The translations under genes and the position numbers were made by a program. A DNA stretch of 64,000 nucleotides from Haliscomenobacter sp. Its GTDB lineage: Bacteria; Bacteroidota; Bacteroidia; Chitinophagales; Saprospiraceae. The stretch spans positions 124,001-188,000 of the forward strand of contig JADJHZ010000007.1 of assembly GCA_016707205.1 (NCBI GenBank), read 5' to 3'. Shown here piece by piece: positions 56,314-64,000 of the stretch. The notes below the pieces were generated by a model that searched no databases, was not told the origin of the DNA, and worked only from the letters and a program-made list of their open reading frames with translations. How positions within the stretch are numbered: the first letter of the stretch is position 1; every line of letters starts with the position of its first letter.

Positions 56314-56866
56314 ACTCTATCACGGTTCCGGGTTCGCCCTTTTGGCCGAAGTTGAATTTGAACCCAATGCGTTTGGTGGGCTCGTCGTCGTCGTAATCTT
56401 CCCAGGTGGTGACTTCCTGCAGCATTTCTTCCACATGGCGGATGAAGAAAGGAGGCTGGAGCTCCTCAGGGCGGTAAATGGCGATGGTTTTTGGTGGGCG
56501 GGGCTCTCCGTAATTTTCAATAAATGGATAATTGACCAGCACGATTACTTTGCCGTTGAACAACTGCTGGTAGATCAACGAGCCGTTATGCTTGACCAGG
56601 TCGCGTTGAAGGTCAGAACCCAGTACCTGGTACAGCCCGCTTTTGACGTCGCCCAGCGTGAGGGCCACGGCTTCCAGGTTTTCCATTTCGCTGCGGACTT
56701 CGACCCTGGCTTCCAATCCGACCGCCTGGCAAAGGGATTCCAGGTTCTGAACGATCATGTCCCGGAAGGAAGCCTTCCACTGTTCCCGATAATGTAAGGT
56801 ATTGTGCTTAACTTCGCGGTAACGTTCTACTTTTCGCTGAAGGTCGAATAATTGCGCGTCTTGCAT
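56312..56866 (-). CDS. Conserved-looking hypothetical protein
   Basis: A 184-residue cytoplasmic-looking protein without signal peptide. It has an N-terminal helical part (LQRKVERYREVKHNTLHYRE), a mixed alpha/beta middle (SGLYQVLGSDLQRDLVKHNG, KVIVLVNYPFIENYG), and an acidic segment (TWEDYDDDEPTKR). No family recognised. It is transcribed towards the aspartate kinase terminator. Confidence 0.7.
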   Translation of the reverse strand: MQDAQLFDLQRKVERYREVKHNTLHYREQWKASFRDMIVQNLESLCQAVGLEARVEVRSEMENLEAVALTLGDVKSGLYQVLGSDLQRDLVKHNGSLIYQQLFNGKVIVLVNYPFIENYGEPRPPKTIAIYRPEELQPPFFIRHVEEMLQEVTTWEDYDDDEPTKRIGFKFNFGQKGEPGTVIE

Positions 56867-56901
56867 ACATTAGGATTTTTCGGTTAAGTCGAAATCTAAT
56901 C

Positions 56902-57099
56902 GTGCTTTGAACAATTAATTGAGTCTGGTGGCAAAGACTTCCCAGGTTTTCAAAACCTGGGAAGTCTATTTCCAAGATGCGAAAAGTTGTTCAAAGCACT
57001 CTAATCGAACAGGAAGGTACGGCAAATGATTGGATTATTTTTGAAAGGAAAACGTGTTTTGGACTGTTCTCTCTGAGGCGGAGCCTCGAATTAGAGTGC
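56902..57099. repeat. Nested inverted repeats upstream of coaX
   Basis: A 33-base hairpin (arms 56935-56950 and 56952-56967, AGACTTCCCAGGTTTT with a 1-base centre) sits inside a second 13-base inverted repeat (GTGCTTTGAACAA at 56902-56914, complement at 56987-56999). A third pair, GCACTCTAAT at 56996-57005 and ATTAGAGTGC at 57090-57099, encloses a small GAGGC-GGA-GCCTC hairpin. No open gene is seen here. Confidence 0.85.
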
Positions 57100-57130
57100 G
57101 TTTCGCTACTTCGTAACTTCGCAACTTTCT

Positions 57131-57915
57131 ATGCTATTAGCCTTCGACATTGGAAATTCAAACGTAGTCGCCGGACTACATGATGGAACTACCTGGAAGC
57201 AGGTTTGGCGGTTTCCAACGCTAACGGAAGGAAACGCCGGCTTTTTTTATTCCCATCAGCTTTCCGACCGGTTTTTGGATACCGGAGTTCGTTTGCACCT
57301 GGTGGATCGGGTGGTATTGAGCAGTGTGGTTCCGGATCTAACTTCTGTTTTTACGGAGGTGGCTCACAGCTTGTTCGGCCAGACGCCTTTGATTGTGGGG
57401 CCGGGAGTTTATCCTTATCTCGGACTGACGATGAGCCGCCCCTCCGAAATCGGGACCGATTTAGTAGCGAATGCCGTTGCCGCGTTGTGGAGATACCAGC
57501 GAGATTGCATTGTGGTGGATTTTGGAACGGCGCTGACGTTTACGACGGTCGAAAGGAGGGGGAGATCCTGGGAGTGGCTATTGCTCCCGGGTTAAAGACG
57601 GCTATCCAATCGCTATTTCAAAAAACCGCCCAATTGCCGGAAGTACCGTTGGAGTTGCCGGCTACGCCGATCGGAAAAGATACGGTGCATGCGATCCAAA
57701 GCGGGGTGCTGCACGGATATGTCGGCCTTGTCCGGCATATGGTTCAGGAAATACGCCTGGAGGCCGGTAGCCACTACCTGGCAGTGGCTACCGGAGGATT
57801 ATCTTCTATTTTGTACCCCTTGAGAGACGTATTCGAAGAAATTCAACCAAATCTGACCCTGGATGGGCTGTTGAGGATCAGCGAACTGGTCGATTTGAAT
57901 GGGCCTCAAGCCTGA
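57131..57915 (+). CDS. coaX: Type III pantothenate kinase, interrupted by one missing base
   Basis: Corrected length is about 261 residues. The start LAFDIGNSNVVAGL is the family's ASKHA phosphate-1 motif, followed by GVYPYLGLTMSRPSEIGTDLVAN and VVDFGTALTF. The frame is lost at the G5 run 57558-57562; one more G gives V-E-R-R-G-E-I-L-G-V-A-I-A-P-G-L and the remainder to 57915, including ATGGLSS. CoaX phosphorylates pantothenate as the first step of CoA synthesis. The start is just downstream of the nested inverted repeats. Confidence 0.92.
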
Positions 57916-57919
57916 ACGA

Positions 57920-58306
57920 TCAGGCAAGGGGAGGTTGTGGCGTTTCCTCTGGCTTAGTTTCTTCGGCGGGTTTCTCCTCTTCTTTATCTCCAAACCAATC
58001 TTTGAACCGCTCGCGCAATTCGCCCAGCTTTTCGGCTGCCTTTTCCTTCATTTCCTCCCAATCGTCGCCCCATTTTTCATTGGCTTTTTCTTTCAGTTCT
58101 TTCCACTCTTCGCCCAGTTCGGTACGGAAGTCTTCGAGCTTTTCGCCCATGTTTTGGCTAAGGTGTTTCAGCTTTTCCAGTTGTTCCTGGAGTTCTTCCT
58201 TAGCTTCTCCGGAGGCTTCAGCCAGTTTAGCTTGCAGTTCTTTCATTTTTTCCTGAACCTTAGCTTTCACTTCCAGGTATTCCTGTTGCAATTTTTCCTT
58301 GTCCAT
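57920..58306 (-). CDS. Highly charged coiled-coil protein
   Basis: A 128-residue protein started at ATG 58306. Nearly the whole chain is heptad-rich and made of Glu, Lys, Leu and Ala (LEVKAKVQEKMKELQAKLAE, GEEWKELKEKANEKWGDDWE), with a Pro/Glu tail. It has no signal peptide or membrane helix. No family can be assigned; apolipoprotein-like or stress-related helical proteins look similar. It converges on coaX with 4 bases between. Confidence 0.75.
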   Translation of the reverse strand: MDKEKLQQEYLEVKAKVQEKMKELQAKLAEASGEAKEELQEQLEKLKHLSQNMGEKLEDFRTELGEEWKELKEKANEKWGDDWEEMKEKAAEKLGELRERFKDWFGDKEEEKPAEETKPEETPQPPLA

Positions 58307-58359
58307 TTTATATATTTTTGAGTGAGTACTTCGCGCAGGAACTCCCTGCATCTCAGGTA

Positions 58360-58367
58360 CAAATATA
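58360..58367 (-). promoter_or_regulatory. Bacteroidota -7 promoter box (TATATTTG)
   Basis: The complement of 58360-58367 matches TAnnTTTG and is 53 bases before the start of the coiled-coil gene. Confidence 0.4.
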
Positions 58368-58480
58368 CTGATTTGACGGCTTCGGGACACGGCAAAAGCG
58401 CATTGTCCGGATTAAATTATCGTTAACCTGGATTTTTTTGTAGTTTCCAATCGATTTTTAATCCAAACAGGAAAAACGAT

Positions 58481-59845
58481 ATGAAAAACAGAAAAATCCT
58501 ATTGACGGAACAGGAGGTACCGGAGTTTTGGTACAACATTTTAGCGGATATGCCCAACAAACCCTTGCCTCCACTTCACCCGGGCACCAGGGAGCCGATC
58601 GGCCCGGAAGCCCTGGCGCCGCTTTTTCCCATGGAGTTGATCAAGCAGGAAGTCAGTACCGACAAGTGGGTACCCATTCCGGATGCGGTGCGCGATGTGT
58701 ACACGCTTTGGAGACCTACTCCCCTTTACCGGGCTTACGCTCTGGAAAAAGCGCTGGACACGCCGGCCAAGATCTATTACAAATACGAAGGCGTGAGCCC
58801 GGCTGGTTCCCACAAGCCAAATACGGCGGTACCTCAGGCTTACTATAACCAACAGGAAGGCGTAAAGCGGATCACCACGGAAACCGGCGCCGGGCAATGG
58901 GGGAGCGCGCTTGCGTTTGCGTGTAACCTCTTTGGCATCGAGTGCGAGGTGTATATGGTCAAGATCAGCTACGATCATAAACCCTACCGGAAAATGATGA
59001 TGAATACCTGGGGGGCCAAGGTGTACGCCTCGCCAACCGACCATACGCAGGCCGGTCGCATGATCCTGGCGCAAGACCCCAATTCGCCGGGCAGTCTGGG
59101 CATTGCGATCTCCGAAGCGGTTGAACGGGCAGCTTCCGACGAGAACACCAAATACGCGCTCGGGAGCGTCCTCAACCACGTGCTGATGCACCAGACGGTG
59201 ATTGGCCAGGAGGCATTGAAACAGATGGAAAAAGCGGGCGATATGCCCGATATCGTGGTAGCGCCGTTTGGCGGAGGCTCCAACTTCGCCGGTATCGCTT
59301 TTCCTTTCCTTCGCCTGAACTTTGAAGAAGGCCGCAACATCCGCTGTATCGCTGCCGAACCTTCTTCCTGCCCCAAACTGACGCGCGGCGTGTTCCGCTA
59401 CGACTTCGGCGACACGGTGGGCATGACGCCCCTGTTGCCGATGTATACCCTGGGGCATAACTTCGTTCCGGCGCCTATCCATGCCGGCGGCCTGCGCTAT
59501 CACGGCGCCGGCGTCATCGTCAGCCAGTTACTTAAAGACCGACTGATCGAAGCCCGGGCGCATGAGCAATTGGAATGCTTCGAAAGCGGCGTCCTCTTTG
59601 CCCGCACCGAAGGCATCATTCCCGCTCCGGAAGCAACCCACGCTCTTGCAACGGTAGTCCAGGAGGCGCAGCGGTGTAAGGAGGAAGGCGTGTCGCGGAC
59701 GATTTTGTTCAACCTTTGCGGGCATGGCCATTTCGACCTTAAGGCATACGAGGATTATTTCGAAGGGAAGCTGGTCAGCCATGAAGTCACCCAAGGGGAG
59801 ATCGAAGCCTCCCTTGCGCAATTGGATACGCCGCTGATTGGGTAG
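58481..59845 (+). CDS. trpB: Tryptophan synthase beta chain, TrpB2 type
   Basis: A 454-residue PLP enzyme with the long N-terminal extension of TrpB2 (usual TrpB1 is about 400). The PLP lysine is K112 in GSHKPNTAVPQA, the catalytic Glu region is ETGAGQWGSALAFA, and the phosphate loop is FGGGSNFAG. Late TrpB2 landmarks are LRYHGAGVIVSQL and EGIIPAPEATHAL. It joins indole with serine to make tryptophan, or reclaims free indole. It is a standalone gene; no trpA or other trp gene is near. Confidence 0.95.
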   Translation: MKNRKILLTEQEVPEFWYNILADMPNKPLPPLHPGTREPIGPEALAPLFPMELIKQEVSTDKWVPIPDAVRDVYTLWRPTPLYRAYALEKALDTPAKIYYKYEGVSPAGSHKPNTAVPQAYYNQQEGVKRITTETGAGQWGSALAFACNLFGIECEVYMVKISYDHKPYRKMMMNTWGAKVYASPTDHTQAGRMILAQDPNSPGSLGIAISEAVERAASDENTKYALGSVLNHVLMHQTVIGQEALKQMEKAGDMPDIVVAPFGGGSNFAGIAFPFLRLNFEEGRNIRCIAAEPSSCPKLTRGVFRYDFGDTVGMTPLLPMYTLGHNFVPAPIHAGGLRYHGAGVIVSQLLKDRLIEARAHEQLECFESGVLFARTEGIIPAPEATHALATVVQEAQRCKEEGVSRTILFNLCGHGHFDLKAYEDYFEGKLVSHEVTQGEIEASLAQLDTPLIG

Positions 59846-59993
59846 GTGTATCGGAGGCGAACAACATCTTAAACGGTGACGGAGGCCAATGGCTGCGATA
59901 ACCGTGCTAAAGGCGCGACTGCAAACAGGAGATTTTGTTTCTTTAACCCCAAATGCATTGTGGAACCAATTTTGTGATTAACAACTGCTTATT

Positions 59994-62900
59994 ATGAAAG
60001 CACAATTCACCCTGCTTCTTTGTGCGGGATTTTTCCTTTCGGGGCTTTCCGCGCAAAGCCCTATTCTTATGCGCCATCCGGCCATCAACAAAACCGGATC
60101 GCTGGTCGCGTTTTCTTATCAGGGCGATATCTGGACGGTCCCGGCCAGCGGGGGCGTAGCCACCCGGCTGACCATCCACGAAGCCTATGAAAGCAACCCC
60201 GTGTTCAGTCCGGACGGCAACCGGATCGCGTTTTCCGGCGCCCGGTATGGCAACAACGACGTGTTCGTCCTGCCCGCAGAAGGAGGCACGCCTACCCGCC
60301 TGACCTACCACTCTGCCTCGGACAACATCGCCAGTTGGACGCTCAAGGACCAGATCCTGTTCACCACCAGCAGGGAATTCCGCCAGATCGAACGCCCCGG
60401 CGAGGTGTTCTCCATCAGCCCGGAAGGCGGTACCGAAAAACGCATCCTCGACGCCGTCGGTCATGACCCGGCTTATTCTCCCGACGGGCGTTTTATGGTC
60501 TTTGTGCGCGGCGATATCAATCCCGTTGCCAGGGAAGATTACAAAGGCCCTTCCAACCGGGAACTCTGGCTCTTCGATACCAAAACCAAAGCCTTCAGCA
60601 AATTGCCCGGTTTTGCCACCAACGACGTATTGCCGCAATGGGGCGGCAACCGGATGATCTACTTTCTGAGTTCCAACACCGGCGTCTACAACCTTTACCG
60701 GATGCGCATCGACGATAATGGGAAAGCCGTTGGAACGCCGGAACAACTTACCACCGAAAAAGAGGAATCCATCCGCTACTTCAATATCTCCGCAGACGGC
60801 GCCACAATCGTTTTCGAAAAAGACATGCACCTCTACCTGATGAAAGCCGGAAAGGGGTCGGGGCAGCGGATCAATATCCAGCTCAAGGCGGACGAGCGCT
60901 TTGATCCCGTAGAACAGAAAACCCTTACCAATGGCGGCGGCGAACTGGCCCTGTCTCCCAATGGCAAACTGATGGCCTTCGCCGTTCGGGGGGAGATCTT
61001 CGTCAAAGAAGCAGACAAGGAGAAAAACCGCAGCGTCAACGTTTCCGAGCACCCTTTCCGGGATATGACGCCAGTATGGTTGAACGATTCCACCGTCCTC
61101 TTTAGCTCCGACCGCAGCAACGGGAACTTCGACCTGTACCTCGCCCGTTCTGCCGATAAAGCAGAGGGCAATTTGTTTAAATCCCTCAAACACGAGGTCG
61201 TTCGTATGACGTCCACTGCGGCAGATGAATCGAACCCCTCCATCTCTCCGGATGGGAAAAAGATCGCCTACATTCGCGGACGTGGGGCCTTGGTGGTGGC
61301 CGATATCGATTCCACCGGCAAGATGGTTAACGAAAAGATCCTCCACGATAGTTGGGACAGCCCCAGCGGACTGGCCTGGAGTCCCGACAGCAAGTGGGTG
61401 GCCTACGCGGTCAGCGACTTGTACTTCAACCAGGAAGTATTTATCCACGCCGCGGATAATTCCTCCAAACCGGTGAACGTGACGATGCACCCCCGCACCG
61501 ACGGGCAGCCCGTGTGGAGCGCCGACGGGTCCAAACTGGGCTTTATCTCAGCCCGTAACAACCGCAACAACGACGTGTGGTTCGTCTGGCTCAAGAAAGA
61601 AGACTGGGAAAAAAGTGCCCAGGACTGGCAGGAAATGGACAAGCCGGAAACGCCTGCGCCTGCCAAGGGAGGGAAACAGGAGGCCAAACCCATTAAAATC
61701 GATTTCGAGAACATCCACGAACGCCTGGTCCAGGTGACCAGCTTCCCCGGAGATGAAGGAAGCCTGGTAATTTCAAAAGATGGCGAAACGTTTTTCTATA
61801 CCGCCAACAGCAGTACCGCCCGGGGTCGCGACCTATATAGCGTCAAGTGGGATGGCAAAGACCTGAAGGAACTGACCAAAGGCGGCGCCAACCCTGCCCA
61901 GGTGATGATGGATAAGGAAGGAAAGTATCTGTATTTCCAGCGCATGGGCGCCTTTGCCCGCCTGGACGCCAAATCGGGGACCCAGGAAAGCCTTCCGTAT
62001 TCCGCCAAAATGGAGGTCGACTATCCGGCAGAACGGGTACAGGTCTTTGAGGAAGCCTGGCGCACGATCCGGGATGGGTTCTACGATCCCAAATTCCATG
62101 GGTACGATTGGAATGCGCTCCGGGAAAAGTACAGGGACCGCTGCATCCAGGCGAGCACCACCAACGATTTCCGCGATATGTTCAACCTGATGTTGGGCGA
62201 GCTGAATGCCAGTCACATGGCGCTCACCGCCCCCGACCGCGCGGAAACCCAGCGGGAATCTACCGGCCTGCTTGGCGCTGAATTAGTGCCTGTCGAAGGC
62301 GGCATGCAGGTGCAACGCGTCATCCCGGAAAGTCCTGCCGACAAGCAGGACAGCCAACTGACGGAAGGGGATGTGATCCTGGCCGTGAACGGCGAGTCTG
62401 TAAGCCAGGGCGCCAATTTTTACGCCTTGCTCAACGGGCAGGCAAACGAGAAAGTCTTGCTCCAGGTACGCAACGCAGCCGGGCAGACCCGGGAAGTGAC
62501 CATCCGTCCGACTGCCAGCCTGGGCAACCAACTGTACGAGGAATGGGTAGACAACCGCAAAGAACTGGTGGCCAAATATTCCAACGGCCGCTTGGGCTAT
62601 ATCCACATCCGCGGCATGGACATGCCAAGCTTTGAAGTGGTAGAGCGGGAGTTCACCGCCGCAGGCTATGGCAAGGAAGGCCTCATCATCGATGTGCGGT
62701 ACAACGGCGGCGGTTCCACGACCGATTACCTCATGGCCGTGCTGAACTACAAGCAGCATGCCTATACGGTACCGCGCGGCGCCAGCGACGACCTGGAGCG
62801 CGATAAGCTGAAATTCAGGGATTACTACCCCGTTGGCGAGCGCCTGGTATTTGCCGCCTGGCTGAAGCCTTCGATCGCGATGTGCAACGAGGGGAGCTAC

Positions 62901-63197
62901 TCCAACGCGGAGATCTTCTCGCACGCGTATAAGACCCTGGGCATCGGGAAACTGGTCGGCCAACCTACCAACGGCTCGGTCATCTCCACCGGAGGCCGGG
63001 GGCTGCTCGATGGCTCCTTCGTGCGCCTGCCAGGACGGGCTTGGTTTACCAAAGCAACGGATAAAAACCAGGAGCTGGGCCCAGCCGTTCCGGACGTGAT
63101 CGTGGAGAATACCCCCGACTGGATCGCCCGCGCCGTTGACGAGCAACTAAAAGCCGCTGTGGATACGCTGTTGAAGGATATTGATAGTAAGAAATAG
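59994..63197 (+). CDS. Tricorn-like S41 family peptidase, secreted
   Basis: A 1,067-residue exported protein with a signal peptide ending LSAQ near residue 21. PD40-type propeller repeats occupy about 30-560 (FSPDGNRIAFSG, YSPDGRFMVFVRGD, SISPDGKKIAYIRG). A tricorn core domain (about 675-750) carries S740-H741 in GELNASHMAL. A PDZ domain follows (about 757-850), then the S41 domain with nucleophile S970 in SYSNAEIF and KLVGQPTNGSVI. The layout is that of tricorn protease homologues, which trim peptides. The signal peptide places it in the periplasm, unlike cytoplasmic archaeal tricorn. Confidence 0.93.
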   Translation: MKAQFTLLLCAGFFLSGLSAQSPILMRHPAINKTGSLVAFSYQGDIWTVPASGGVATRLTIHEAYESNPVFSPDGNRIAFSGARYGNNDVFVLPAEGGTPTRLTYHSASDNIASWTLKDQILFTTSREFRQIERPGEVFSISPEGGTEKRILDAVGHDPAYSPDGRFMVFVRGDINPVAREDYKGPSNRELWLFDTKTKAFSKLPGFATNDVLPQWGGNRMIYFLSSNTGVYNLYRMRIDDNGKAVGTPEQLTTEKEESIRYFNISADGATIVFEKDMHLYLMKAGKGSGQRINIQLKADERFDPVEQKTLTNGGGELALSPNGKLMAFAVRGEIFVKEADKEKNRSVNVSEHPFRDMTPVWLNDSTVLFSSDRSNGNFDLYLARSADKAEGNLFKSLKHEVVRMTSTAADESNPSISPDGKKIAYIRGRGALVVADIDSTGKMVNEKILHDSWDSPSGLAWSPDSKWVAYAVSDLYFNQEVFIHAADNSSKPVNVTMHPRTDGQPVWSADGSKLGFISARNNRNNDVWFVWLKKEDWEKSAQDWQEMDKPETPAPAKGGKQEAKPIKIDFENIHERLVQVTSFPGDEGSLVISKDGETFFYTANSSTARGRDLYSVKWDGKDLKELTKGGANPAQVMMDKEGKYLYFQRMGAFARLDAKSGTQESLPYSAKMEVDYPAERVQVFEEAWRTIRDGFYDPKFHGYDWNALREKYRDRCIQASTTNDFRDMFNLMLGELNASHMALTAPDRAETQRESTGLLGAELVPVEGGMQVQRVIPESPADKQDSQLTEGDVILAVNGESVSQGANFYALLNGQANEKVLLQVRNAAGQTREVTIRPTASLGNQLYEEWVDNRKELVAKYSNGRLGYIHIRGMDMPSFEVVEREFTAAGYGKEGLIIDVRYNGGGSTTDYLMAVLNYKQHAYTVPRGASDDLERDKLKFRDYYPVGERLVFAAWLKPSIAMCNEGSYSNAEIFSHAYKTLGIGKLVGQPTNGSVISTGGRGLLDGSFVRLPGRAWFTKATDKNQELGPAVPDVIVENTPDWIARAVDEQLKAAVDTLLKDIDSKK

Positions 63198-63276
63198 GGC
63201 ACGAGGCGGAGCCCGCAGACGCTTTGGTCTGGACAGGCTCGCGTTGGTGTATACTTCGCGCCTTGCGGCAAAAAAG

Positions 63277-63337
63277 TTCTTTTCGCGATTCTTTTAAAAA
63301 TTCGCTCTGCGAATTTTTAAAAGAATCGCGAAAAGAA
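63277..63337 (-). terminator. 61-base near-perfect hairpin, terminator of the minus-strand gene
   Basis: Arms 63277-63305 and 63309-63337 are 29 bases each and fully complementary, with loop TCT. Read on the minus strand it is followed by C and T6, so it suits the T9SS gene ending at 63398. It lacks a T-run on the plus strand, so the S41 gene is less well served. Confidence 0.85.
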
Positions 63338-63397
63338 AATAAAATTTCATGCCGGAGGCAAAGAACCGTCTTTTGGGACAGGCTTCCCTGCATGGAA

Positions 63398-64000
63398 TTA
63401 CCTTACCAACGTTACATCCCCACTTAGAATTTCGGTGAATTTTTTCCCATTTCGCCGGTACCCTTCGATTGCCGCTTTCCAAAGAAACACGCCACTGTTG
63501 AGGGCCTCTCCTTTGTACCGGCCATCCCAGCCCTGGGACGGGTCGTTGGTTTGAAAAAGCAACGTTCCCCAGCGGTCGTAGATCCGCAAGTCCAGGCTAA
63601 GGATGTCCTCCCCGAATACCCGGAACGCATCGTTCACCCCGTCTCCGTTGGGACTGAAGGCATTGGGCACAAACCATTTGGTGGGGCATCGCTGGTAAAG
63701 GGTGAGGGTGTCACCGGCCGTGCAACCGTGGCGGTCCCAGACCTGAACCGTGAAAACCCCTTCCTCCAGAACGTCGAAGTAGGGGTCGGTGGCCCCATCC
63801 TGCCACCGGTAAGCAGCAAAATCTCCCGGAGCAAGCTGCATGGAAAAGCCTTCCAGGTCCGGACAAATCAACGTGTCCGGCCCCAGGTCGGGGGTTGGGG
63901 TAGGAACTACGTCTACCCTGGCTTCCGCCGGAAAGGTAGCACAGCCCGACACATTGCCGGTAACCCGGTACACGCCGGCGTCTTCCGGCCGGACACCCGC
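63398..64000 (-). CDS. T9SS type B secreted protein, 3' part
   Basis: The frame is open to the right edge; about 200 residues remain. They begin in an Ig-like domain (RPEDAGVYRVTGNVSGC), followed by another (DLGPDTLICPDLEG, AAYRWQDGATDPYFDV), and end with a gliding-motility-associated C-terminal domain: FVPNAFSPNGDGVNDAFRVF, IYDRWGTLLF and QGWDGRYKGEALNSGVF. This is the sorting signal that sends proteins through the T9SS to the cell surface. It is the same type of tail as on the giant adhesin, but the body is unrelated in what can be seen. Confidence 0.9.
   Translation of the reverse strand, partial: AGVRPEDAGVYRVTGNVSGCATFPAEARVDVVPTPTPDLGPDTLICPDLEGFSMQLAPGDFAAYRWQDGATDPYFDVLEEGVFTVQVWDRHGCTAGDTLTLYQRCPTKWFVPNAFSPNGDGVNDAFRVFGEDILSLDLRIYDRWGTLLFQTNDPSQGWDGRYKGEALNSGVFLWKAAIEGYRRNGKKFTEILSGDVTLVR

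Noticed and set aside
59943..61490. Minus-strand open frame of 515 codons
   Set aside because: It is antisense to the S41 peptidase propeller region and has no recognisable domain.

Overview
The window looks like chromosomal DNA from a gliding or surface-associated member of the Bacteroidota, most likely Saprospiraceae-like. The support is a PorP/SprF protein, type IX secretion (T9SS) sorting domains of type A (pectinesterase) and type B (giant adhesin, and a partial gene at the right edge), an SprB-like surface protein, and several Bacteroidota-type -7 promoter boxes (TAnnTTTG). I recognised no rRNA, tRNA, CRISPR array, transposase or phage gene. Placement below phylum is inference.

Layout. 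0-4.5 kb: a truncated TSUP permease, an O-methyltransferase coupled to a GNAT/FemAB-like protein, a small lipoprotein, a threonine dehydratase/serine racemase homologue, and a secreted beta-helix protein facing the other way. 5-17 kb: a PorP/SprF protein, a TPR/beta-propeller/OmpA-like protein, and an adhesin of about 2,730 residues with 21 tandem units of exactly 79 residues; these probably form one surface-display locus. 17-25.6 kb: a SulP anion transporter with a TetR regulator and a candidate operator, a cation/proton antiporter, release factor 3, and a glycosyltransferase pair. 25.8-33.6 kb: a TlpA-like thioredoxin, an ABC exporter operon ending in a LolA-like protein, FtsH, and a universal stress protein. 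33.6-41 kb: a purine-tract intergenic region, a D-aminoacylase-like amidohydrolase, ribosomal protein S21, a DksA-like protein with an acidic tail, a GNAT-nitrilase fusion lacking the expected catalytic Glu, and a class III cyclase with TPRs. 41-48 kb: a secreted pectinesterase, then an MBOAT acyltransferase with two overlapping SGNH-hydrolase genes, probably a cell-surface glycan O-acetylation module. 48-64 kb: mostly housekeeping genes (TatD, TcdA, aspartate kinase, CoaX, TrpB2), a CrtI-type oxidoreductase, an EamA exporter, a tricorn-like S41 protease, and the 3' end of another T9SS type B protein.

Five otherwise intact genes (adhesin, tcdA, CrtI-type oxidoreductase, aspartate kinase, coaX) are each broken by a single-base shift, mostly in short homopolymers, and the other frame continues the protein exactly. 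Assembly indels are the simplest explanation, so these genes are annotated across the shift. Intergenic DNA is rich in hairpins: a 61-base near-perfect hairpin at 63.3 kb, nested inverted repeats before coaX, a 26-base palindrome at 4.6 kb, and simple repeats that begin at the stop codons of two convergent genes.
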